A stretch of 64,000 bases of DNA from CAYUMU01 sp964445985 (GTDB taxonomy: Bacteria > Planctomycetota > Planctomycetia > Pirellulales > S012-138). This document shows, in pieces, positions 16,865-25,227 of the stretch (positions are counted from its first letter, which is position 1; every line of letters begins with the position of its first letter). Location of the stretch: the NCBI GenBank assembly GCA_964445985.1, contig CAYUMU010000003.1:1-64000 (forward strand), read 5' to 3'. The translations under genes and the position numbers were made by a program. The notes under the pieces are model-generated. The model searched no databases and had not been told where the DNA came from. It saw only the letters and a program-made list of their open reading frames with translations.

Positions 16865-18463
16865 GTGACGACGGGCGATACGGAGATCGTGTTGGCTCTG
16901 CGAGCTGCCATTGAACAGCGGATCGGCAGGAAACGGTTCGATCTGTGGTTCGGCTCCAATACTCTGCTGCAGCCGCGGCAGGGTTCGCTGTCCGTCGTCG
17001 CCCCCAGCCAATTTTTCCTGGACTGGCTTCGTCGCAACTTCCGCTCCGACATTGAAGCCGCCAGCCAGCAGGTGCTGGGAGAAGCGTTCCCGATTGTCTT
17101 TGAGTTGGCGTCGTTGCCAACCATTGCCGCCGGAACCCTGGCCACGGACTACCACCATCAGCCAGGCGCCGCACCGCCCGCGCCTGGTCTAGTCGCTCCC
17201 TCCGACGTCACGCGCACTCTGGCAGAGCCATCGACATCGACATCGGCATCGGCATCGGCATCGTCGCCGCGCGGCCCCGCGTCTCTTGCACCGCAAGATC
17301 CCCCGGGATTTCCCACGCTTCGCCTGCCTGCCGCGTTGCCGTCATCCTTGCCCTCACCGTCGCCGGCAGAAAGCTCCCGCCGCGTTCCGCCCGCTTTGTC
17401 GCCCAGCCCAAATGGCGCGCTTGGCGTGCCAGCGGACTGGAAACCGCGACTCGATAACTTTGTGGTGGGCGATGGCAACCGGATGGCGTTCACGTCGGCC
17501 GAAATGGTCGTCTCAGCCCCCGGACGTTATAACCCGCTCTTCATTTGGGGGCCTTCGGCCAGCGGCAAGACCCATTTGCTCGAAGGTCTCGTATCTCGCT
17601 TTCGCATGCAGCGTCGCGCCGCCGCCGTTTGCATGACCGCGGAGCGATTCACCATCGAGTTCCTGGAAGCCTTGCATGGCGGGGGGCTGCCGAGTTTCCG
17701 CCACAAGCATCGGGGCCTGGAACTGCTGGCCATTGACGATGCCCAGTTCTTCTCCGGCAAAAAACACACGATTGCCGAGCTGTTTCATACCATCGACACG
17801 GCGGTGCGAGCCGGCAAGCAGTTAATCATTGCCGCCGATCGACCGCCGGCCGAACTGGCCGGAATCGGCCCCGAGTTGGCGTCTCGATTGCAAGGGGGCA
17901 TCATTTGCCCGATCGAACCGCCCACGCAAGAAGTTCGCCAGGGCATCCTGGCCGAGTTAGCCCAGAGGTTTGGCGTCGAGATTCCGCGCGACGTGCAGCA
18001 ACTGCTGGCGTCGCAAGCCAGCACGCATGCCCGGCAACTACAAGGCGCCGTGAAGTTGCTCAAAGTGGCCAGCCAGGCGCAAGGTCGCCCGATCACTCGC
18101 GAAATGGCCGAAGAACTGCTGGGAGACACGCTGCGCCCAGCTCGCGGCGTGCGTCTGCAAGATATCGAACACGCGGTTTGCGACGTGTTCGGAATCGACG
18201 CCAGCACATTGCAATCCTCGCGCCGACATAAAGACGTTAGCCAGCCTCGCATGCTGGCCATGTGGCTCGCCCGCAAGCATACGCGCGCCGCACTCAGCGA
18301 AATCGGGCAATTCTTCGGCAATCGCAGCCATAGCACCGTGGTTTCCGCCCAGCGCCGTATCGAACATTCGGTGGCGCAAGGAGAAACTTTCCGCCTGGCC
18401 GATCGCAGCTTTACAGCCGAAGAAGCCATTCGCCTGGTGGAGTCAAGGCTGCGCCGAGCCTAG
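16865..18463 (+). CDS. dnaA: chromosomal replication initiator protein DnaA
   Basis: 532 aa with a GTG start at 16865 preceded by GGGGA. Domain I (about 1-85) has EQRIGRKRFDLWFG and VVAPSQFFLDWLRRNF. A long Pro/Ser/Ala-rich linker spans about 95-195. The AAA+ domain has Walker A GPSASGKTHLL (about 228) and Walker B LLAIDDAQFF (about 288). The C-terminal helix-turn-helix region is MLAMWLARKHTRAALSEIG then FGNRSHSTVVSAQRRIE, close to the DnaA signature. The Walker A glycines differ from the usual GGVGLGKTH. The linker is encoded partly by six tandem hexamers (17230-17265). dnaN is not adjacent, which is common in planctomycetes. Confidence 0.93.
   Translation: MTTGDTEIVLALRAAIEQRIGRKRFDLWFGSNTLLQPRQGSLSVVAPSQFFLDWLRRNFRSDIEAASQQVLGEAFPIVFELASLPTIAAGTLATDYHHQPGAAPPAPGLVAPSDVTRTLAEPSTSTSASASASSPRGPASLAPQDPPGFPTLRLPAALPSSLPSPSPAESSRRVPPALSPSPNGALGVPADWKPRLDNFVVGDGNRMAFTSAEMVVSAPGRYNPLFIWGPSASGKTHLLEGLVSRFRMQRRAAAVCMTAERFTIEFLEALHGGGLPSFRHKHRGLELLAIDDAQFFSGKKHTIAELFHTIDTAVRAGKQLIIAADRPPAELAGIGPELASRLQGGIICPIEPPTQEVRQGILAELAQRFGVEIPRDVQQLLASQASTHARQLQGAVKLLKVASQAQGRPITREMAEELLGDTLRPARGVRLQDIEHAVCDVFGIDASTLQSSRRHKDVSQPRMLAMWLARKHTRAALSEIGQFFGNRSHSTVVSAQRRIEHSVAQGETFRLADRSFTAEEAIRLVESRLRRA
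17230..17265 (+). repeat. hexanucleotide microsatellite inside dnaA
   Basis: Six consecutive ATCGAC/ATCGGC/ATCGTC units encode an alternating Ser/Thr then Ser/Ala stretch in the domain II linker. A length change in whole units keeps the frame. Confidence 0.7.
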
Positions 18464-18483
18464 CTCCTCAACTCAGGCAAACT

Positions 18484-18756
18484 TCACGAGCCGAACCAGT
18501 TACGCGGGTTCCAACGCGAATCGGTCCAGCGGCCTGGTTGGCTCCGGCTGACTTCGGAGTAGGGTTGTTGGTAGTCGAGCGGTCGCCCGCCCACCACTTC
18601 TGGCCCGTCCTCCACGCTGGGGTACGGATCGAATTGCTGCGAGACGTGCCGTTGGTACTGCGGCGGGCCGGGATTCAATACACCGGGGGCGCCTTGGCAG
18701 CCTGCCGCCACCACCACCAGCCCAATCGCCAATAACCAAGATCGATTCCGTTCCAT
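18484..18756 (-). CDS. small lipoprotein
   Basis: 90 aa. The start at 18756 is chosen because AGGAG lies 7 bases upstream and the N-terminus then reads MERNRSWLLAIGLVVVAAGC, a short signal peptide ending in a lipobox with the lipidated Cys at about residue 20. The mature part is polar and rich in Pro, Gln, Tyr and Arg (PSVEDGPEVVGGRPLDYQQ) and has no recognised domain. It converges with dnaA, with only 20 bp between the stops. Confidence 0.7.
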   Translation of the reverse strand: MERNRSWLLAIGLVVVAAGCQGAPGVLNPGPPQYQRHVSQQFDPYPSVEDGPEVVGGRPLDYQQPYSEVSRSQPGRWTDSRWNPRNWFGS

Positions 18757-19042
18757 GCGCATGCTCCTGAGAGAGAGGCGGCGGATTATAGGGAGCATGG
18801 TCTCCCGGAAGAAGGGGGACGTGCCTGGAATTCTTAAATGGCTGGTGCTCCCGGTCCCAATACCGCAGCCTGCTGGGGATGGCATCGACAGCGAAGCTGG
18901 CAAGACTTCATCCCCCGGCGACAAGTCGCCAATTCTCCGACTACATAAACCGGCGCGGCTGCCACAATCGCAGCAGCCGCAACGGTACTAACGGCAGTCA
19001 CCAGTTCCCTCCCGCGGGGGACGCCTGGCTAGGCAAGTTGTA

Positions 19043-19504
19043 TTAGTGCAGCCGATTGAACAGTTCGGCCGGCAGGCTCGCCATCCGCACGTCGCGCACG
19101 TACTTATGACAATTGACGCATTTCATGGTCATGTCCACGTAAGCCAGCGCCGCTGCGTCAATATTCTTGTCGCGCGCCGCCTTGGTAAGGGAATCGGCCG
19201 AGCGGCGAAAATCCACGCTTTGCCGCAAATACTCCGGCGTCACCAGCACTTGAAACTGCTCTTCTTGCGTCAGCAAGCTGATCGCCTGCGATTCCTTGGC
19301 CAGCAGATCGAAATCTTCCAAGGCCACGGCTTCGAGTACGCGCTCGGCATGCTTCAGCTTGGCCTTCATGAATTCAGAAACCTGATTGGGAGCAGGTTGG
19401 TCCACCGCCTTGGCGGCATCACCCGGCAAGGCAAACCCTCCCACGACCACGGCGCCCACCATCACCACCAGGCTGGCCGCCGCCCACTTCGAAAACCATC
19501 TCAT
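19043..19504 (-). CDS. secreted c-type cytochrome-like protein
   Basis: 153 aa with the start at 19504, where AAAGGAG precedes the ATG and the protein begins MRWFSKWAAASLVVMVG, a signal peptide ending near GDAAKA. One heme attachment site, MKCVNCHKYVRD, lies close to the C-terminus. The helical body before it (QVSEFMKAKLKHAERVLEAV and so on) resembles the four-helix cytochrome c prime arrangement, in which CxxCH is also near the C-terminus. It probably acts in periplasmic electron transfer or small-ligand binding. It follows the UspA and CBS genes on the same strand. Confidence 0.75.
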   Translation of the reverse strand: MRWFSKWAAASLVVMVGAVVVGGFALPGDAAKAVDQPAPNQVSEFMKAKLKHAERVLEAVALEDFDLLAKESQAISLLTQEEQFQVLVTPEYLRQSVDFRRSADSLTKAARDKNIDAAALAYVDMTMKCVNCHKYVRDVRMASLPAELFNRLH

Positions 19505-19612
19505 GGCTCGCTCCTTTCTTGGATGAGCAAAGGAAACTTGCTTTGATTTCAAACATCGAACCCTGCCACTCCTGCTGCCCCCATTGCCGGTTCATCCGCA
19601 TGCGGCGCCGGT

Positions 19613-20137
19613 TTACCCGCGTCGCGGTAATTCGCTCTGCTCTGCTTCATTCATCACGTGCACCAGAACCGCGGAGAGGTCGAGCGCGGTGAGCATCCCT
19701 TCCGGGCGTCCTTGCTGGTCGAGCACCGGCAACCGATGAACGTGACAGCCGCACATCATGCGGGCCGCCTCAACCAGCGGCGTGTCGGCCCTTACCGATT
19801 GCACGGCCGGACTCATGTGCCGAGAAACCGTGTCCGTAAAGATTTCCGTAATCTCCAGCGGCAAGGCGCCCTCTCCAGCCCGATCGTGCGCGCTCTTGGC
19901 GTAGGCCGAAGCCGCTCGGGCATCGCCGGGCGCATGTTCCCGCCGCATGAAATCGGCGGCGCTGAGCATGCCAACGCAACGTCCTTGCTCGTCGACCACG
20001 GGGCCGCCGCTGATGCCATGCTCGCACAACAGTTGTGCCGCCTGGGTCATCGTTTGATGGGCGAGTATCGGCACCACGTTGGTGCTCATGCAATCCGCCA
20101 CATGCAGGCCTTTCAATCGTTCGAAAACTTTTTCCAT
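19613..20137 (-). CDS. CBS-domain pair protein
   Basis: 174 aa, containing essentially only two CBS motifs. The first (about 12-70) holds VADCMSTNVVPI and GISGGPVVDEQGRCVGMLSAADF. The second (about 105-160) holds SRHMSPAVQSVRADTPL and HRLPVLDQQGRPEGMLTALDL. Such stand-alone Bateman modules bind adenine nucleotides and regulate partners. It is 95 bp downstream of the UspA gene and 108 bp upstream of the cytochrome gene, suggesting a stress or energy-status cluster. Confidence 0.88.
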   Translation of the reverse strand: MEKVFERLKGLHVADCMSTNVVPILAHQTMTQAAQLLCEHGISGGPVVDEQGRCVGMLSAADFMRREHAPGDARAASAYAKSAHDRAGEGALPLEITEIFTDTVSRHMSPAVQSVRADTPLVEAARMMCGCHVHRLPVLDQQGRPEGMLTALDLSAVLVHVMNEAEQSELPRRG

Positions 20138-20232
20138 CGGTTCGATCTCCCAATTGCGGCGAAACGATTCACGGAGCAGAGCACAGAGTGAACCGCCGCT
20201 TCCCGCCTCGCCGTGGGCTTAAACTACTGGCT

Positions 20233-20688
20233 TCAGCCTTTTTCGCCGCCCCCCTGCTCGGCGTGCGGTTCTTTGAAGGTCAGCACGGGGCAAGGCGCCC
20301 ACCGTACGACATGCTCCGCCACGCTCCCCATCAACAGCCGCTTCAGGCCGGTTCGGCCGTGGGTTCCCATCACAATCATGTCCACGCCTTCTTGCTCGGC
20401 CAAATCGCAAATGGCATGCGCCGGACTCCCCACCACCAATCGATGTTCCACCGGCACATCGCCCGTCTTGGGCCGCACGCGCTGCAACATTTCTTCAATG
20501 GCGCGCGTATCGGGCTCGGGCGCGCCGTAGTACATTTCTCCACCGGCATAAGCCAACGGCGGTTCTTCCACATGCACTACCAGCAACACAGCGCCCATAT
20601 TCTGAGCCAGCGTGGTTGCATGCTCCAAGCCAGCGTCGCTGCATTCGGAAAAATCGGTGGGAAACAAGACCTTCTTTTGGCCAGACAT
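20233..20688 (-). CDS. universal stress protein (UspA family)
   Basis: 151 aa. The start at 20688 has AAGGAG 7 bases upstream; ten extra residues from an upstream ATG are unlikely. It starts KKVLFPTDFSECSDAGLEHA, the normal Usp first strand and helix. It keeps the ATP-binding motif G-x2-G-x9-G-S in GTHGRTGLKRLLMGS (near residue 118), so it belongs to the nucleotide-binding Usp class. It is the first of three same-strand genes (Usp, CBS, cytochrome). Confidence 0.92.
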   Translation of the reverse strand: MSGQKKVLFPTDFSECSDAGLEHATTLAQNMGAVLLVVHVEEPPLAYAGGEMYYGAPEPDTRAIEEMLQRVRPKTGDVPVEHRLVVGSPAHAICDLAEQEGVDMIVMGTHGRTGLKRLLMGSVAEHVVRWAPCPVLTFKEPHAEQGGGEKG

Positions 20689-21180
20689 GATCAAACTCCT
20701 TGCTGGGAAATGCGACACCGCTCAAAACAACGAATCCAGGTCAGCAGCATTTCCCTCATGGTAGCAAACGCCATTCTCGATGCACGCTTTGCTCACGAAC
20801 GAATCGCCTGAGTGGTGCCTCGTTCTCATCGGTGGTATCCAGTATCGCTTAAAAGCAACCGGCGTGCCCAAACTTCGCCGGCGGCAGTCGGGACCAGAGA
20901 AAGCGGTCAGATCGCCCCAGAAAAAAAGGAGAATGCCGCGCCGCTTGCTCCGCACAGCCGCGTTCTCCACCGTTGCGCACCCCAGAGATGCGCGCGGTTG
21001 TGTCAATTCCGCACAGCACAAGCCAGGAAACATGCGAGCAGCACATCCCAGCGCAATCCCGCCCCTGGCCTGGCCCAAAAGACGGGGCGCGATACACGCT
21101 CCCCAGGGGCCAACCCGCCGTGAAACAGCGTCATCCGCTGTTCTCCTGCGGCGATCAACAACCGCGGAGGCGGCTTGCGC
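20689..21180. other. intergenic region, no gene recognised
   Basis: About 490 bp between two minus-strand genes. The open frames are short, cysteine- and arginine-rich and lack domains. No repeat, tRNA or clear terminator was seen. Confidence 0.5.
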
Positions 21181-22257
21181 CTACGAGGCCGCGCCGGCTG
21201 CCGGTTCGGGCTTCTTGGGCTTGGAGGGTGGAGCGCCTGCCGGCTTATGCGGTTTCGGGGCAAACACCAGCACCGTCACCGCCCCCACGGCCACCACAAT
21301 CAGGCCAGCGTAGAAGATTGGGCTGATGCTGAAGTCGCGCCCGGCTTTTACCATCCCAATCACCGACACGCCGGTATTGATCACCGGGGCAAACCCGAAC
21401 ACCAGCGGCATCACATACACCGGTTTTCCACCGAAGTTGAAGGCCATGATAATGCCCAAGGCCCCCACCGCGCCGGCGGCTCCCGCCATCAGGCTCCAAA
21501 AGGTTCCATCGAAGTTCCAATTTCCTGGCTCCGGCGTCGGCTTAGCCGAAAGCACCAAGAACGGCACGATCACCGCGATCACAAAGTACGACAAACCCAC
21601 GCAAATGAACGGCCGCAGGCGACTGCCATTCATGGCCGATTGGCCCTTGTGCAATACCGGGCCATAAGCGCCCCAACACACGGCAGTCACAATAATGGCA
21701 AGAGTGACCATTCCCAAATTGGCGGCAGTTTGCAACCCCGTTGTCTGCGCGGCCATTACCGCGGTGGGCTTGAACACCATCACCGTCACGGCGCCGGCGA
21801 CGACCAGAATCAACCCGGCCCAAAAAACGGCGTTGGTTTCTTTATAGCTCTTGGCGAACCACATGGTCAGAAACGAGTTCACCACCGGAGCGCAGCCAAA
21901 TACCAGCGGCATCACATAAATCGGACTGCCGCGATAGACAAACGCCATGATGATGCCCAAAGCGCCCACCGCGCCGGCCGCCCCAGCCATCAAACTGAGA
22001 ATCGTGCCGCTGAACGTCCAATTTCCCCGCTCGCCGTTAACCTTGAGCGAAATCACTGGCACCAGCACCGCGATCACAAAGTAAGCCAGGCCCACCCCAA
22101 TGAAAGCTCGCCAAAAACTCAACTGGGCCGGCGTGCCGGTTTCCGGATTGGCATGCTGCCCCAACTCCGCTTGCCCCACATGCAGCGTGGGACCGTAAAT
22201 CCCCCAGCACAGTGCGGTCAGGGCCGTAAATAGAATGACAGCCAGCATGCCTCGCAT
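21181..22257 (-). CDS. DMT/EamA-like transporter with two near-identical halves
   Basis: 358 aa from 22257, which has GGAG 9 bases upstream. It is an inner-membrane protein with about 10 helices and a Lys/Pro/Ala-rich tail. The two halves form a direct repeat: TALCWGIYGPTLHVGQ versus TAVCWGAYGPVLHKGQ, VGLAYFVIAVLVPV versus VGLSYFVIAVIVPF, and the block LMAGAAGAVGALGIIMAF is identical in both. At the DNA level the halves differ at many third positions, so the duplication is old and maintained. The architecture resembles drug/metabolite or sugar (RhaT/GRP) transporters. Substrate unknown. Confidence 0.75.
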   Translation of the reverse strand: MRGMLAVILFTALTALCWGIYGPTLHVGQAELGQHANPETGTPAQLSFWRAFIGVGLAYFVIAVLVPVISLKVNGERGNWTFSGTILSLMAGAAGAVGALGIIMAFVYRGSPIYVMPLVFGCAPVVNSFLTMWFAKSYKETNAVFWAGLILVVAGAVTVMVFKPTAVMAAQTTGLQTAANLGMVTLAIIVTAVCWGAYGPVLHKGQSAMNGSRLRPFICVGLSYFVIAVIVPFLVLSAKPTPEPGNWNFDGTFWSLMAGAAGAVGALGIIMAFNFGGKPVYVMPLVFGFAPVINTGVSVIGMVKAGRDFSISPIFYAGLIVVAVGAVTVLVFAPKPHKPAGAPPSKPKKPEPAAGAAS

Positions 22258-22690
22258 GGGTGGCAACTCCGGGCGGGAAAAAAGTTGGGGGGCGGAAGGT
22301 ATCAAACCCGTGGGAAAGTTGAACGCAGCTTGCCTGTTTGGGGGGCATGTTCTTGTCGCGCGCCGCTAGGGCTGGCAGCGATTTCAACTTTCAAACGGTT
22401 GTTTGGGTAGCAGTCTAACACATTGGCCAGTGACAGGCGAGCCCGGCAAGATCACCGCTCAAACCCTGGAGGTCAAACCACTCGTGGCCGCAAGAAGGCA
22501 ACGGCTTCCCGCGGCGGCTTCCAGTAGCAAGGGGGGCTCTGCCATGTTAGGCTTAAAATCCCGCCCCATAATGCGTTCCCATCGCCGTTACCTACCTCGG
22601 CAGGCGGCAGCGTGATCCGGTTAGCGGAGAAGCAGCAATAACGAGAGGCCGATCCCTCCCCTCAGCTTGCCAAGCGAGAGCTCCTTCCTC
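22258..22690. other. divergent intergenic region
   Basis: About 430 bp between the minus-strand transporter and the plus-strand PSD1 gene. It must hold both promoters. I see no clear consensus promoter, repeat or RNA gene. Confidence 0.5.
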
Positions 22691-25222
22691 ATGAAGCACG
22701 CAGGCGATTCGTTTTCGATGATACGATGGCTGGTCTTCGCCGCTTGGATGTTCGTCGGGCTTCTATCCCCCGGCCCAACGAGCGCAAATGAGCCCGCGGC
22801 CATCGATTTTTCGCGAGACATCAAGCCCATCCTCTCGCAAGCCTGCTTTGCCTGTCATGGCCCCGACGAGGCCAGCCGCGAGGCGGGGCTGCGCTTGGAC
22901 CGCGGCGATGCCGCCCTCGCCCAGCTCGATAGCGGTATCCGGGCCGTAGTTCCCGGCCAGCCAGAACAAAGCGAACTGTTTCTCCGCGTCACCAGCAACG
23001 ACGATGCCTTGCGAATGCCGCCCGCCGCTGCGGGGCACACGCTCGACAAATCGCAAATCGACCTCCTGCGCCGCTGGATTTTAGCAGGCGCCAGGTACGA
23101 CGATCATTGGTCGTTTCGCCCCATCGCCAAACCGCTCCCTCCGGCCACAAAGAACAACGCCTGGCCGCGCAACGCCATCGACCAATTCGTGCTGGCCCGA
23201 CTGGAGCAAGAAGAAATCGAACCAGCCCCCGAGGCCGATCGCGCCACCCTGCTGCGGCGTTTATCTCTCGACTTGCTAGGGCTTCCCCCGCAACCGCGCG
23301 AAGTGCAGGCATTCCTTCAGGACCGCGAACCCGGCGCCTACGAGCGGCTCGTCGATCGCTTGCTGGCCTCTCCCCACTTTGGCGAGCGCTGGGGCCGGCA
23401 TTGGCTCGACCTGGCGCACTATGCCGATAGCGATGGCTACCTGGGCGACGCCCTCCGCCCCTACGCCTGGATGTATCGCGATTGGGTCATCGCGGCAGTG
23501 AATAGCGATCTGCCGTTCGATCAATTCACCATCGAACAGTTGGCCGGCGATCTACTGCCCGAGGCCACGCTGGCTCAAAAAACGGCGACCGGCTTTCTGC
23601 GAAACACTCTCCGCAACACCGAGGCCGGCGTCGACCTCGAAGAATATCGCCTCAAAGAAATTGTGGATCGCGTTAGCACCGTGGGGATTGGCTGGCTCGG
23701 CCTTTCCGTCGGCTGCGCGGAATGTCACTCCCACAAGTTCGATCCGATTTCGCACCGCGAGTTCTATCAACTCTTTTCGTTCTTCAACAACGCCGACGAC
23801 GTGGACATTTCCGCCCCGCTGCCGGGCGAAATGGAACGCTACACCGCCCGACTGAAAGCATGGTCAGCCGAGGAAGATAAATTGTCGTCGGCAATCGCCG
23901 CGTCACTGGCACATGCAAGTGAAGCTTGCGATGCCAATCCCAAAGATGACCAGCACGCGCCGCTATTGGCCGCCCTGTCGATCGAAGAACGCAAGCGATC
24001 CGCCGCGCAAAAGCAACAGATTGAAGCGGCCAAGTCCATCGGCGACGCGGCCCTCGCCAGGCTCTGCGACGACTACGCGCGTCACGCCGCCAAGAAACCC
24101 TCGCCGCCCGCCACCAAGGTTCGCACGATCGCCAGGCGGAAAACCGAGCGGGTTTCCTACATTCACCTGCGAGGCGATTATCGGAGTCGCGGCGACGACG
24201 TTGCGCCAGACACGCCCGCGGTTCTCCCCCCACTTGAACCGCGTGGCGATCATCAGGCCGATCGCTTGGATTTGGCCCGCTGGCTCGTCGATCCGGCCAA
24301 TCCGCTCACGGCCCGGGTCACGGTGAACCGCTTCTGGCAGCACTTATTCGGACGCGGCCTGGTGGCATCGGTAGATAACTTTGGCTCAGGCGGCGAACCT
24401 CCTTCGCACCCGGCCCTGCTCGATTGGCTGGCCAGCGAGCTCGTCGCCCAAGGCTGGAGCCGGAAAGCCATGTTGCGGTTGATCGTAACCTCGGCCACCT
24501 ATCGGCAATCGTCCCAAGGGCGGCCGGAACTCGAGCAGCGCGATCCGCTCAACACGCTGTTGGCCCGCCAACTGCGGTTTCGCCTGGAAGCCGAGGCCGT
24601 GCGCGATGCGGCCCTGCAAGCCTCTGGCATGTTGGAGCCGGCCATTGGCGGCCCCGGTTTTCGTCCGCCCCAACCCGCCTATGTCACCAGCATCAGCCGC
24701 AATGCCGCCTGGGAAGTGAGCCAGGGCGCCGACCAACATCGCCGCGGCATGTACATTCTCTTTCGCAGGGCAACTCCCTATCCCATGTTGCTCACGTTCG
24801 ACACCCCCGACTCGACCGTGGCCTGCGTACAACGCGAGCGTTCCAATTCCCCCCTGCAAGCGCTCACGCTCCTCAACGATCCCGTGTTCTTCGCTTGTGC
24901 TCGAGCACTGGGCAACCGCCTGGCGGAAAGCAACTCAGCTTCGTTCGAAGGCAAGCTCCAACTGGCCTTCCTGCGCTGCCTGGGCCGAAAACCCACCGCC
25001 GCGGAGCAGGCCAGATTGCGCGAACTCTACACCGATCGTTCCGCGGCATTGGCTGCCAACGAGTCGGCCGTGCGCGAACTGCTGGGAGCGAACCCCACCC
25101 CAGGCACACACGCTGCCGCCCAGCCCCCTGCAGAAAGCCCAGAGCAGCCGGTAGCGCGCGCCACCTGGATCCTGTTGGCCAGGGTGCTGATGAACCTCGA
25201 TGAATTCATAACGCGGGAGTAA
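22691..25222 (+). CDS. PSD1 cytochrome c / DUF1549 / DUF1553 protein
   Basis: About 843 aa with a signal peptide (WLVFAAWMFVGLLSPGP then SANEPA). PSCyt1 domain: ILSQACFACHGPDE carries the first heme site, followed by LDRGDAALAQL. DUF1549 (about 170-380) includes RLSLDLLGLPP, FGERWGRHWLDLAHYADSDG and a second CxxCH, CAECHSHKFDP. DUF1553 (about 530-790) has VNRFWQHLFGRGLV and SATYRQSS. This is a hallmark planctomycete periplasmic family, suspected to act in oxidation or polysaccharide breakdown but not biochemically defined. The start is uncertain: ATG at 22667, 22691 or 22718. The DUF1501 gene follows after 5 bp. Confidence 0.92.
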   Translation: MKHAGDSFSMIRWLVFAAWMFVGLLSPGPTSANEPAAIDFSRDIKPILSQACFACHGPDEASREAGLRLDRGDAALAQLDSGIRAVVPGQPEQSELFLRVTSNDDALRMPPAAAGHTLDKSQIDLLRRWILAGARYDDHWSFRPIAKPLPPATKNNAWPRNAIDQFVLARLEQEEIEPAPEADRATLLRRLSLDLLGLPPQPREVQAFLQDREPGAYERLVDRLLASPHFGERWGRHWLDLAHYADSDGYLGDALRPYAWMYRDWVIAAVNSDLPFDQFTIEQLAGDLLPEATLAQKTATGFLRNTLRNTEAGVDLEEYRLKEIVDRVSTVGIGWLGLSVGCAECHSHKFDPISHREFYQLFSFFNNADDVDISAPLPGEMERYTARLKAWSAEEDKLSSAIAASLAHASEACDANPKDDQHAPLLAALSIEERKRSAAQKQQIEAAKSIGDAALARLCDDYARHAAKKPSPPATKVRTIARRKTERVSYIHLRGDYRSRGDDVAPDTPAVLPPLEPRGDHQADRLDLARWLVDPANPLTARVTVNRFWQHLFGRGLVASVDNFGSGGEPPSHPALLDWLASELVAQGWSRKAMLRLIVTSATYRQSSQGRPELEQRDPLNTLLARQLRFRLEAEAVRDAALQASGMLEPAIGGPGFRPPQPAYVTSISRNAAWEVSQGADQHRRGMYILFRRATPYPMLLTFDTPDSTVACVQRERSNSPLQALTLLNDPVFFACARALGNRLAESNSASFEGKLQLAFLRCLGRKPTAAEQARLRELYTDRSAALAANESAVRELLGANPTPGTHAAAQPPAESPEQPVARATWILLARVLMNLDEFITRE

Positions 25223-25227
25223 TAGCC

